This document shows, piece by piece, positions 15,947 to 24,509 of a stretch of DNA of 44,667 nt. Each line of letters begins with the position of its first letter. Position 1 is the first letter of the stretch. Under the pieces are notes generated by a model. The model saw nothing but the letters and a program-made list of their open reading frames with translations, was not told the DNA's origin and did not search any database. A program made the position numbers and the translations under genes. The DNA is from Microbispora siamensis (lineage in GTDB: Bacteria; Actinomycetota; Actinomycetes; Streptosporangiales; Streptosporangiaceae). The stretch lies in the NCBI RefSeq assembly GCF_016863095.1, contig NZ_BOOF01000069.1, forward strand, positions 1-44,667, given 5' to 3'.

Positions 15947-17110
15947 GTGTCCGAAGATCTGGTGCTGACTCCGCCCGCCCCGGTGGCGGCGGTGCCGGCC
16001 GAGAAGGCGGCCGGCATGCTGCCGCTCCCCGGCGAGCGCGGCGCCGAACTCACCCGCAAGGCGGCCGGCTTCGCCGAGGAGCTCACCACGCTCGATCACC
16101 GGTCGCCGGAGTTCACCAGGAAGGTGCACGACATCACCTCGATGGGCGACTCGGAGATCCGCGCCTCCTCCCAGGTGGCCAACCGGATGCTCAAGCGCCC
16201 GGTCGCGGCGCTGGCGTCGGCCAAGGGCGAGGGCGCCGACGGCCAGGCGCGGGTCGCCGGTCAGCTCATCGCGCTGCGCCGCACGATCGTCGACCTCGAC
16301 CCCAAGCAGGCGACCGCCGGCACCCGGCGGCTGCTCGGGATCATCCCGTTCGGCGACCGGCTTCGCGACTATTTCGCCAAATACCGTAGCGCGCAAAAGC
16401 ACATCGACGACATCATCCGGGCGCTCAAGTCCGGGCAGGACGAGCTGCGCAAGGACAACGCCGCCATCGAGGGCGAGAAGGCGAACCTCTGGGAGTCGAT
16501 GACGAAGCTCCAGGAGTACGCGGTGCTGGCGGCGGCGCTCGACGCGGAGCTGCAGGGACGGATCGACCAGATCGAGCTCACCGACCCCGAGAAGGCGAAC
16601 GCCCTGCGGTCGGACGCGCTGTTCGGCGTGCGTCAGAAGCATCAGGACCTGCTGACCCAGCTCGCCGTGTCGGCCCAGGGCTACCTCGCACTGGATCTGG
16701 TGCGCAAGAACAACCTGGAGCTGATCAAGGGGGTGGAGCGGGCCACCACCACGACGATCGCGGCGCTGCGTACGGCCGTCACCGTGGCCCAGGCCCTCGC
16801 CAACCAGAAGCTGGTGCTCGACCAGATCACGGCGCTGAACACCACCACCTCCGACCTGATCCTCGCGACGAGCGAGATGCTGCGCACCCAGGCGGGAGAC
16901 ATCCAGGCCCAGGCCGCCGCCACGACGGTGAGTATGGAGGCGCTGAGCAAGGCGTTCGACAACATCTACTCGACGATGGACATGATCGACGGCTTCAAGA
17001 CCAAGGCCGTGGAGAGCATGGCGGTCACCGTCGACAACCTGACCGCGGAGCTCGACCACGCCCGCGCCTATCTGGAGCGCTCCCGCCGCGCCGACGAGGC
17101 GGCGTCGTGA
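15947..17110 (+). CDS. TelA-family (toxic anion resistance) protein
   Basis: A 387-residue, mostly helical, soluble protein of the TelA/KlaA family (PF05816). Characteristic parts are the conserved IPFGDRLRDYFAKYRSAQKHIDDII, the coiled-coil LKSGQDELRKDNAAIEGEKANLW, and the C-terminal NLELIKGVERATTTTIAALRTAVTVAQALANQKLVL. TelA proteins are linked to tellurite and cell-envelope stress, though their biochemical action is unknown. The start is GTG 15947. The stop overlaps the next gene's GTG by four bases (17107-17110), coupling it to the VWA lipoprotein. No TerD, TerC or TerB gene is present in the window. Confidence 0.9.
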   Translation: MSEDLVLTPPAPVAAVPAEKAAGMLPLPGERGAELTRKAAGFAEELTTLDHRSPEFTRKVHDITSMGDSEIRASSQVANRMLKRPVAALASAKGEGADGQARVAGQLIALRRTIVDLDPKQATAGTRRLLGIIPFGDRLRDYFAKYRSAQKHIDDIIRALKSGQDELRKDNAAIEGEKANLWESMTKLQEYAVLAAALDAELQGRIDQIELTDPEKANALRSDALFGVRQKHQDLLTQLAVSAQGYLALDLVRKNNLELIKGVERATTTTIAALRTAVTVAQALANQKLVLDQITALNTTTSDLILATSEMLRTQAGDIQAQAAATTVSMEALSKAFDNIYSTMDMIDGFKTKAVESMAVTVDNLTAELDHARAYLERSRRADEAAS

Positions 17111-18693
17111 GGAGGGCGATCGCCGCCGCCGCGGCCCTGCTGCTCGCCCTCACGGCCGCCTGCGGGGGCAACGGCGAGGACGCACCGCCGGAGGACGGGC
17201 CCGACGTGCTGCGGGTGCTCGCGGGCAGCGAGATCAAGGACCTGGAGCCGCTGCTCGCCAAGGCGGCCGGCGCGGCGGGCGTGAAGGTGTCGCTCTCCTA
17301 CACCGGCACGCTGGACGGCGCCGAGCAGGTGGCGAACGGCGGCGCGGACGGCCACTACGACGCGGTCTGGTTCTCCTCCAACCGCTACCTGTCCCTGATC
17401 GACGGGGCGAACGCGCGCCTGTCCACCCAAACCAAGATCATGGTCTCGCCCGTGGTGCTCGGCCTCAGCCGCGCGAAGGCACGCGAGCTCGGCTGGGACA
17501 CCGGCCGGGCGACCTGGTCGGACATCGCCGAGGCCGCCAGGAGACACCGCTTCACCTTCGGCATGACGAACCCCGCGTCGTCGAACTCGGGCTTTTCCGC
17601 GCTGGTCGGTGTGGCGGCGGCACTGTCGGACGCGGGCGAGGCGCTCGACCAGGCCCAGATCACGGCCGTCACCCCCCGGCTCACCGGGTTCTTCTCCGCG
17701 CAGACCCTCACCGCGGGCTCCTCCGGCTGGCTCGCCGACGCCTTCCGGCGGCGTACCGACGTGGACGGGCTGATCAACTACGAGTCCGTGCTGCTCGGCC
17801 TGCGCACCGCCTCCGGGGAGCCGCTCACGCTGGTCTATCCCGGCGACGGCGTCGTCACCGCCGACTACCCGCTCACGCTGCTCGCCTCCTCTCCCAAGAA
17901 GGAGCTGTACGGCAAGCTGGCGGCCTGGCTGCGCACACCCGGGGTGCAGCGCGAGATCATGACGACCACGGCGCGGCGGCCCATCGTGCCCGAGGTGCGG
18001 CCGGACTCCAGGTTCGGCACGGCCCCGCTGCTGGAGCTGCCCTTCCCCAACCGGCGCAGCGCCGCCGACGCGCTGATCGACGCGTACCTCAACCAGGTGC
18101 GGCGCCCGTCGCGCACCGTGTTCGTGCTGGACACCTCCGGCTCGATGGAGGGCGACCGCATCGACGCGCTCAAGCAGGCGCTCGCCGCGCTGACCGGCAC
18201 CGACGCCTCGGCCTCCGGCCAGTTCTCCCGGTTCCGCAACAGGGAGACGGTCACGATGCTGCCGTTCAACACCGGGGCCGGCCCGGCGAGCACGTTCACG
18301 GTTCCGGACCGCGATCCCGCGGCGGTCCTGAATCGGATCCGCGCGTACGGCGACGGCCTGACGGCGAGAGGCGGCACCGCGATCTACGACGGCCTGCGCG
18401 ACGCGTACGAGACGGCCAGGGGCGGCCCGGGCGGATCGGGTGGTACGGGCGGCGAGGACTTCACCTCGGTCGTGCTCATGACGGACGGCGAGAACACCGA
18501 CGGCTCCTCCTACGAGGACTTCGCCGGCTTCTACCGGGCCCTGGGCACCCGGATCCCCACGTTCGTGGTGCTGTTCGGCGACAGCGACGTGTCCGAGATG
18601 CGCCAGGTCGCCACGCTCACCGGCGGCGCGGTGTTCGACGCCCGGCAGGCGTCGCTCGCCTCGGCGTTCAAGGAGATCCGTGGCTACCAGTGA
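17107..18693 (+). CDS. Lipoprotein fusing a solute-binding domain to a VWA domain
   Basis: The 528-residue protein starts with a signal and lipobox (LTAACGG). Residues about 38-315 form a type 2 solute-binding-like domain (VLRVLAGSEIKDLEPLL, YDAVWFSSNRY, TNPASSNSGFSALVGVAAAL). Residues about 335-525 form a von Willebrand A domain with an intact MIDAS: Asp342-x-Ser344-x-Ser346 in VLDTSGSMEGDR, the Thr in RGGTAIYDGL, and the Asp in LMTDGENTDG. VWA domains bind ligands through a metal ion. The GTG start overlaps TelA by four bases, and the end overlaps the XpaC-like gene by 14 bases. I infer an exported sensor or scaffold whose partner lies in the same operon. Confidence 0.85.
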   Translation: MRRAIAAAAALLLALTAACGGNGEDAPPEDGPDVLRVLAGSEIKDLEPLLAKAAGAAGVKVSLSYTGTLDGAEQVANGGADGHYDAVWFSSNRYLSLIDGANARLSTQTKIMVSPVVLGLSRAKARELGWDTGRATWSDIAEAARRHRFTFGMTNPASSNSGFSALVGVAAALSDAGEALDQAQITAVTPRLTGFFSAQTLTAGSSGWLADAFRRRTDVDGLINYESVLLGLRTASGEPLTLVYPGDGVVTADYPLTLLASSPKKELYGKLAAWLRTPGVQREIMTTTARRPIVPEVRPDSRFGTAPLLELPFPNRRSAADALIDAYLNQVRRPSRTVFVLDTSGSMEGDRIDALKQALAALTGTDASASGQFSRFRNRETVTMLPFNTGAGPASTFTVPDRDPAAVLNRIRAYGDGLTARGGTAIYDGLRDAYETARGGPGGSGGTGGEDFTSVVLMTDGENTDGSSYEDFAGFYRALGTRIPTFVVLFGDSDVSEMRQVATLTGGAVFDARQASLASAFKEIRGYQ

Positions 18694-19303
18694 CCGGGTC
18701 CTGTCCTACCTAGGCTCGACGCGGAACATCGTCGGCTCCGCCCTCGCACTCGGCGGCCTCGGGCTGCACTTCCTCGGCCTCGCCGGTTCGCTGTGGCCGA
18801 TGGTCGTCGCCGGGCTGTACGGCGTGGGCGCTCTGCTCACCCCGCCCGACCGGGTGCGGCTGACGATCTCCCATGCCGAGGTCGAGACGCGGGCGCTGCG
18901 GGACGACCTCGACGTCCTCGTGGCCAAGGTGTCGCCGCCCCGCTTCCCCGAGGACGTCGTGGCCAAGGTCGGCGACCTCGCCGCGATCCTGCGCGACGTG
19001 CTGGCCAGGGCGGAGGCGCTCACCTCCGCCCCCGACCACCTGCACGTCGTCTCCCAGGCCATCCGCGACTACCTGCCCACCAGCCTTGAGGCGTACGCCA
19101 ACCTGCCGAGGACGTACGCGCTGACCCGCCGGGGGTCGCGCGACGAGCGCAGCGCGCACGAGGAGCTGATGGCCCAGCTCGGCCTGCTGGAGTCGGGGTT
19201 GTCGGCGATCGCGGAGGCCGTCTACCAGGGGGACGAGCAGGCGCTCAGGGACCAGGGCCGGTTCCTGCGGGACCGCTTCGGCGGATCGTCACTCGACCTG
19301 TAG
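18680..19303 (+). CDS. XpaC-like membrane protein
   Basis: This 207-residue protein has two close hydrophobic segments near the N-terminus (IVGSALALGGLGLHFLGLAG and LWPMVVAGLYGVGALL), then a long helical region rich in Glu and Arg ending at LRDRFGGSSLDL. Its layout and place beside TelA match the XpaC/5-bromo-4-chloroindolyl phosphate hydrolysis family (PF10112), a frequent TelA neighbour. I infer that it anchors TelA at the membrane. The GTG at 18680 lies 14 bases inside the VWA gene. The gene ends only 14 bp from the convergent metallohydrolase gene. Confidence 0.65.
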   Translation: MATSDRVLSYLGSTRNIVGSALALGGLGLHFLGLAGSLWPMVVAGLYGVGALLTPPDRVRLTISHAEVETRALRDDLDVLVAKVSPPRFPEDVVAKVGDLAAILRDVLARAEALTSAPDHLHVVSQAIRDYLPTSLEAYANLPRTYALTRRGSRDERSAHEELMAQLGLLESGLSAIAEAVYQGDEQALRDQGRFLRDRFGGSSLDL

Positions 19304-19317
19304 CCACAGACCTCTGC

Positions 19318-21282
19318 TCACAGCCGCGACTCGTACACCGCCCTGGCCTTCTCGATCAGGTCGAGGTGGTCGCGCAACTGGGCCCGGGTCCGCAGGCGGG
19401 CCCGGGCCCTGACCAGCTCGTCGAGCAGGTCGAGCCACCGCAGGCACCAGCGCACGTCCTCCTCCCTGGCCACGTGCCGCCCCCGCACGTCCAGGTAGAC
19501 CGGGCTGGTGTGGGCGTAGGCGCGCCCGCGCGGGGAGCGCGCATGGGGACCGCCGCGGACCACGGCGACCACGTAGGTGGCGTCCGCCGCGCACAGCGAC
19601 GCGGTGATCTCGTGGCCGGGCCCCTCGGCGAGCACGCCGGCCGCCGTCCTGATCTCGATGTGCTCCACCTCAGGCCCGACGGCCCGTGCCCGGATCGCGA
19701 CCGTCTCGCCGCCCTCCAGGTCGAGTGTCTCCCCCGGACCCAGGCCGTCCACCGTGAGCTCCAGCCAGGGGCCGGTGGTGGCGAACGTACGGCCCCGCCG
19801 TACGGCCTCGGCGAACGACTCGGCGCTGAGCGGCCCGTCGACGCGGGCGTAGACGCGCTCCCAGCCCGGCGGGCTGGAGACCGTGTCCTGGCGGGTGAAC
19901 GACAGCATGGTGTCGGTCCCGGCGAGCGCGGCCAGCCGGTTGCCCGCCCCGACCAGCCTCCGGTAGACCTCGGCGGTCCCCGGCGCGGACGACAGGTCGC
20001 TGAAGTGCAGCACCTCCACCCCGTCGACCAGGCCGAGCGCGGCGTCCACCACCAGGGCGCGGCCGGTGCAGTTCCTGGTCCCGTTCGCGGCCACGTCCTC
20101 CGGGGAGGAGACCGGGCCGTGGAAGGGGTGGGCGTACCCGAGCACCGCGCGCGGCTCCCGCAGGTCGCCGCAGACCGCCGCGTTGGGCGGCCAGTCGGCG
20201 TCCGCGCCGAAGCCCGTGTGGTAGACGGCGGGCGGCGCGGCCACCCCGAAGACGTGGACGTGCCCGAACAGGTCGTTGCGATACTCCACGCCCATCCGGG
20301 CCACGTGCCCGGCGTCCGACCACGGCAGGTCGCGCCCGGCCCAGTGCTGGAGCGCCTCCCGGTCGTAGACCCGGTCGCCCGCGACGTTCCCGGCGACGAG
20401 GTTGAGCACGTGCAGGTCCTCGCCGAGCTGCGCGGCGGCCGCCTCCGCAGGGACGGCGACCAGGTCGCCCGCCCAGTTCATGTGGACGTGCAGGTCGGCG
20501 CCGTACCAGCCGCGGGCGGCGGCGTCGTACAGCCGCTGCGGCGCGAGCCCGACCAGCGTCTCCTCCCCCGTCCTGGGGACGACCGTCGTCTCGGCGACGC
20601 CGTACTCCATGCCGCGCGAGACCCGGATCGTGACCGGCTCGCAGGGCACGGCGAGCACGATGTCGTCGCCGTGGAAGAACGGCCTGTCGTCGTTGTCGCG
20701 CCGTTCCGGCACCCCCTCCGGATACCACCCCTGGCCGTCCGCCGACGTGACGCTCCACCGGCACGGGAAGCCCGCGCGCAACCGCAGTCGCGCGGCCGGC
20801 GCGGGCCGGGCCAGCCCCGACAGGTCCACCGGCTCGCCGTCCACCGTGAGCACGGTCGCGGTCGTCACGTCGAGGAGCTTGGCCCCGCCCGCCACGATCC
20901 CGTACGGCACGCCGTCGGCCGTCACCTCCACCGGGTGCGGCAGCGCGGAGTCGACCAGCAGGATTACGGGCACCGGCCCCGGCGACAGCAGCGGCCGGGC
21001 CGGACCGTGCTCCAGGCGATGCTTCAGCCGGTGGCCGTCCAGGGTCAGCCGCAGCGCCACCAGGCCCCGGGGGACCTCGCCGTCCAGCGTGTCGCGGAAC
21101 TCCGCGTCGAGGTCCGGCGTGATGCTCATCCGGTCGGCCTCCTCCGGGAACCGGAGGAACGGCATCATCCGGACGTATCCCAGCGGCGGCTCACCCCAGG
21201 TGATCCCGTGTGCGGACAGTAACGCGCGATACTCCCGCAGAGCGCGCTCCACCTGCGGCGGCATCATCGGATCGTGGTTCAT
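19318..21282 (-). CDS. CehA/McbA-family metallohydrolase (PHP-like)
   Basis: The 654-residue protein belongs to the CehA/McbA group of metal-dependent hydrolases, related to PHP phosphoesterases. Metal-binding motifs are WYGADLHVHMNWAGD, the later RAVLGYAHPFHGP, and ALAGTDTM. The N-terminal third is beta-rich, and the C-terminal part (ATTGPWLELTVDGLGPGET) is the family's usual beta-sandwich. The best-known member hydrolyses the carbamate ester carbaryl; the substrate here is unknown. There is no signal peptide. ATG 21282 is preceded by GGGGAGGTG. The gene stands alone, converging on the XpaC-like gene with a 14-bp gap. Confidence 0.85.
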   Translation of the reverse strand: MNHDPMMPPQVERALREYRALLSAHGITWGEPPLGYVRMMPFLRFPEEADRMSITPDLDAEFRDTLDGEVPRGLVALRLTLDGHRLKHRLEHGPARPLLSPGPVPVILLVDSALPHPVEVTADGVPYGIVAGGAKLLDVTTATVLTVDGEPVDLSGLARPAPAARLRLRAGFPCRWSVTSADGQGWYPEGVPERRDNDDRPFFHGDDIVLAVPCEPVTIRVSRGMEYGVAETTVVPRTGEETLVGLAPQRLYDAAARGWYGADLHVHMNWAGDLVAVPAEAAAAQLGEDLHVLNLVAGNVAGDRVYDREALQHWAGRDLPWSDAGHVARMGVEYRNDLFGHVHVFGVAAPPAVYHTGFGADADWPPNAAVCGDLREPRAVLGYAHPFHGPVSSPEDVAANGTRNCTGRALVVDAALGLVDGVEVLHFSDLSSAPGTAEVYRRLVGAGNRLAALAGTDTMLSFTRQDTVSSPPGWERVYARVDGPLSAESFAEAVRRGRTFATTGPWLELTVDGLGPGETLDLEGGETVAIRARAVGPEVEHIEIRTAAGVLAEGPGHEITASLCAADATYVVAVVRGGPHARSPRGRAYAHTSPVYLDVRGRHVAREEDVRWCLRWLDLLDELVRARARLRTRAQLRDHLDLIEKARAVYESRL

Positions 21283-21381
21283 CGCACCTCCCCGTAATCG
21301 AAAGCGGCCACATGGTGGCACGGTTTCGACCGGGGAAAACGTGCAACAGTGCATTCCCGGTCACACGGGTAGCGATCTTTC

Positions 21382-22386
21382 TCACCCGGGAGGAAAGGTG
21401 ATCCCCCGGGTGTCATGAGAGGCGTCCGCCTGGTCTTCGCCGGGCAGGAAGGCCGCCAGGATGCGGTCGGCGGCCAGCGCCGGGGTGAGGGTGCCGTCGA
21501 GGACCTGCCGTTCGATCTCCGGCGCGATCTCCCCGGTGGCGTCGCGGAGCATGGCCAGCAGTCGCTCCCTGACCAGCGCCCACGTCCACTCGACCTGCTG
21601 GCGGCTGCGCCTGGCGGCGAGGTCCGCGCCCTCCTGGTGGCGCACGACGTGCGCCCACAGCTCCTCCAGCCCGGCGCCGGTGAGGCCGCTGCAGGTCAGC
21701 ACGGGCGTGGCCGAGCGCAGCAGCCGCAGCGCACCGGACAGCTCCCGCGCCGCCTTGCGCGCGGCCATCTCGTGCTCGCCGTCGGCCTTGTTGACCGCGA
21801 TGACGTCGGCCAGCTCCAGCACGCCCTTCTTGATGCCCTGGAGCTGGTCACCGGTGCGGGCGAGGGTGAGCAGGAGGAAGGTGTCGACCATGTCGGCGAC
21901 CGCGGTCTCCGACTGGCCGACCCCGACCGTCTCGATGAGCACGATGTCGTAGCCCGCCGCCTCCACGACGACGATGGCCTCCCGGGTGGCCTTCGCCACG
22001 CCGCCGAGCGTCCCGGCCGTTGGGGACGGCCGGATGAAGGCGTTGGGATCGGCCGACAGCCTGGCCATCCGGGTCTTGTCTCCCAGGATGCTGCCGCCCG
22101 AGCGTCGCGACGAGGGGTCGACGGCCAGCACGGCCACCCGGTGACCCTGCCCGGTGAGATGGGTGCCGAGCGCCTCGATGAAGGTCGACTTGCCGACCCC
22201 GGGCACCCCGGACACGCCCACCCTGCGGGCCTTGCCGGCGTGCGGGGTGAGCTCGACCAGCAGCCGCTGCGCCATCTCCCGATGGTCGGCCCTGGTCGAC
22301 TCCACCAGCGTGATCGCCCGGGCGGTCCACCGCCGGTCGCCCGACAGCACGCCCTTGACGTAGTCCTCGATCACCGATGCGATCAC
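21382..22386 (-). CDS. meaB: Methylmalonyl-CoA mutase-associated GTPase MeaB
   Basis: A 334-residue G3E-type GTPase. The P-loop is GVSGVPGVGKST (residues 57-68). Further motifs are VLAVDPSSRRSGGSILGDKTRM, LIETVGVGQSE and AVNKADGEHE. MeaB guards the mutase: it gates loading of adenosylcobalamin and ejects inactivated cofactor in a GTP-dependent way. The GTG start shares a GTGA overlap with the mutB stop (22383-22386), so the chaperone is made in step with its client. It is the last gene of mutA-mutB-meaB. Confidence 0.95.
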   Translation of the reverse strand: MIASVIEDYVKGVLSGDRRWTARAITLVESTRADHREMAQRLLVELTPHAGKARRVGVSGVPGVGKSTFIEALGTHLTGQGHRVAVLAVDPSSRRSGGSILGDKTRMARLSADPNAFIRPSPTAGTLGGVAKATREAIVVVEAAGYDIVLIETVGVGQSETAVADMVDTFLLLTLARTGDQLQGIKKGVLELADVIAVNKADGEHEMAARKAARELSGALRLLRSATPVLTCSGLTGAGLEELWAHVVRHQEGADLAARRSRQQVEWTWALVRERLLAMLRDATGEIAPEIERQVLDGTLTPALAADRILAAFLPGEDQADASHDTRGITFPPG

Positions 22387-24509
22387 CTGTGACCCAGCCG
22401 GGCGGACAGCTTGCGCAGCAGTTCCAGGGCGGCGTCGGCGATCACCGTGCCGGGCAGGAAGATCGCCGAGGCGCCCGCGGCCCGCAGTTCCGCGACGTCG
22501 CCCGGCGGGATCACGCCGCCGACGACGATCATGATGTCCTCCGCGCCCAGGTCGGCGAGCGCCTGCCGCAGCGCGGGCACCAGCGTCATGTGCCCGGCCG
22601 CCAGCGAGGAGACCCCGACCACGTGCACGTCGGCCTCGACGGCCTGCCGGGCGACCTCCTCTGGCGTCTGGAACAGCGGGCCGACGTCGACGTCGAAGCC
22701 GAGGTCGGCGAAGCCGCTCGCGATCACCTTCTGGCCCCGGTCGTGGCCGTCCTGGCCCATCTTCGCGACGAGGATCCGGGGCCGGCGGCCCTCCGCCTTC
22801 TCGAACTGCGCGCACGCCTCCCGGACCCGGTCCGCGGCGCCGCCCACCTCCGCGCGGTACACGCCCGATATCGTACGGATCTGCGCGGCGTGCCGTCCGA
22901 AGACCTTCTCCAGCGCGTCGGAGATCTCCCCGACCGTGGCCTTGGCCCTGGCGGCGTTCACCGCGAGCTCCAGCAGGTTCTCCCCGCCGGCCGCGCCCTT
23001 CGTCAGCGCCTCCAGCGCCTCGTTGACGGCGTCGGCCGAGCGCTCCTCCCGCAGCCTGCGGAGCTTGTCGATCTGCTGGTTGCGCACGGCCGTGTTGTCG
23101 ACCTTGAGCACCTCGATCGGCTCGTCGGCCTCGGGGCGGTACTTGTTGACGCCGATCACCGGCTGCCTGCCCGAGTCGATGCGGGCCTGGGTGCGGGCCG
23201 CCGCCTCCTCGATGCGCATCTTGGGCAGCCCCTGGTCGATGGCCCGGGCCATGCCGCCGGCCCGCTCGACCTCCTGGATGTGGCCCCAGGCCGCCCGCGC
23301 CAGCTCCCGGGTCAGCCGCTCGACGTAGTAGGAGCCGCCCCACGGGTCGATCACCCGGCAGGTGCCCGACTCCTGCTGGAGCAGAAGCTGGGTGTTGCGG
23401 GCGATCCGCGCCGAGAAGTCGGTCGGCAGCGCGAGCGCCTCGTCCAGGGCGTTGGTGTGCAGCGACTGGGTGTGCCCCTGGGTGGCCGCCATCGCCTCGA
23501 CGCAGGTCCGTACGACGTTGTTGAACACGTCCTGCGCGGTCAGCGACCATCCCGAGGTCTGGCTGTGCGTGCGCAGCGACAGCGACTTGGGATTGCGCGG
23601 GCCGAAGCCCTTGACCAGGCGGGCCCACAGCAGCCGGGCGGCGCGGAGCTTGGCGACCTCCATGAAGAAGTTCATGCCGATGCACCAGAAGAACGACAGG
23701 CGCGGCGCGAACGCGTCGATGTCGAGCCCGGCCTGCACCCCGGCGCGCAGGTACTCCAGCCCGTCGGCCAGTGTGTAGGCGAGCTCCAGGTCGCAGGTGG
23801 CCCCGGCCTCCTGGATGTGGTAGCCGGAGATCGAGATGGAGTTGAACTTCGGCATCTTCTTGGAGGTGTACTCGAAGATGTCGGAGATGATCCGCATCGA
23901 CGGGTCCGGCGGGTAGATGTAGGTGTTGCGGACCATGAACTCCTTGAGGATGTCGTTCTGGATGGTCCCCGCCAGCTTGTCGGGCGTGACGCCCTGCTCC
24001 TCGGCCGCGACGATGTAGAGCGCCAGGATCGGCAGCACCGCGCCGTTCATCGTCATCGACACGCTCATCCGGTCGAGCGGGATCCCGTCGAACAGCTGCC
24101 GCATGTCGTAGATCGAGTCGATCGCCACGCCCGCCATGCCGACGTCGCCGGCGACACGTGGGTGGTCGGAGTCGTAGCCCCGGTGGGTGGCGAGGTCGAA
24201 GGCGACCGACAGGCCCTTCTGGCCGGCCGCCAGGTTGCGCCGGTAGAACGCGTTGGACTCCTCGGCCGTGGAGAACCCGGCGTACTGCCGGATGGTCCAC
24301 GGCTGGGTGACGTACATCGTCGGGTAGGGGCCGCGCAGGAAGGGCGCGACGCCCGGGTAGGTCTCGAGGGACGGTCCGTCCTCCAGGTCGGCCGCCGTGT
24401 AGAACGGCTTGACCGCGATGCCCTCGGGCGTCTCCCAGGCCGGGCCGCCGGGGATGTCCGCCGCCGCGGCGCCCGACCCCAGGTCAATCTCCGAGAAATC
24501 CGGAATCAT
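22383..24509 (-). CDS. mutB: Methylmalonyl-CoA mutase, large (catalytic) subunit
   Basis: The 708-residue protein is the B12-dependent subunit that isomerises methylmalonyl-CoA to succinyl-CoA. The N-terminal barrel shows PYPTMYVTQPWTIRQYAGFS, FDLATHRGYDSDHPRV and RTHSQTSGWSLTAQD. The C-terminal cobalamin-binding domain carries the DxHxxG motif GQDGHDRGQKVIASG with the cobalt-binding His589, then VGVSSLAAGH and VVGGVIPPGD. Length matches the family. I chose ATG 24509, which overlaps the mutA stop (24506-24509). The gene lies between mutA and meaB. This step takes propionyl-CoA carbon from odd-chain fats, valine and isoleucine into the TCA cycle, or supplies methylmalonyl-CoA for polyketides when run in reverse. 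Confidence 0.97.
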   Translation of the reverse strand: MIPDFSEIDLGSGAAAADIPGGPAWETPEGIAVKPFYTAADLEDGPSLETYPGVAPFLRGPYPTMYVTQPWTIRQYAGFSTAEESNAFYRRNLAAGQKGLSVAFDLATHRGYDSDHPRVAGDVGMAGVAIDSIYDMRQLFDGIPLDRMSVSMTMNGAVLPILALYIVAAEEQGVTPDKLAGTIQNDILKEFMVRNTYIYPPDPSMRIISDIFEYTSKKMPKFNSISISGYHIQEAGATCDLELAYTLADGLEYLRAGVQAGLDIDAFAPRLSFFWCIGMNFFMEVAKLRAARLLWARLVKGFGPRNPKSLSLRTHSQTSGWSLTAQDVFNNVVRTCVEAMAATQGHTQSLHTNALDEALALPTDFSARIARNTQLLLQQESGTCRVIDPWGGSYYVERLTRELARAAWGHIQEVERAGGMARAIDQGLPKMRIEEAAARTQARIDSGRQPVIGVNKYRPEADEPIEVLKVDNTAVRNQQIDKLRRLREERSADAVNEALEALTKGAAGGENLLELAVNAARAKATVGEISDALEKVFGRHAAQIRTISGVYRAEVGGAADRVREACAQFEKAEGRRPRILVAKMGQDGHDRGQKVIASGFADLGFDVDVGPLFQTPEEVARQAVEADVHVVGVSSLAAGHMTLVPALRQALADLGAEDIMIVVGGVIPPGDVAELRAAGASAIFLPGTVIADAALELLRKLSARLGHR

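Noticed and set aside
14744..17059. 771-residue minus-strand frame opposite the TelA cluster
   Set aside because: Repetitive His/Arg/Gly/Val composition and full overlap with well-supported genes on the plus strand.
19366..21222. 618-residue plus-strand frame opposite the metallohydrolase
   Set aside because: The metal-binding motifs on the minus strand decide the coding strand.
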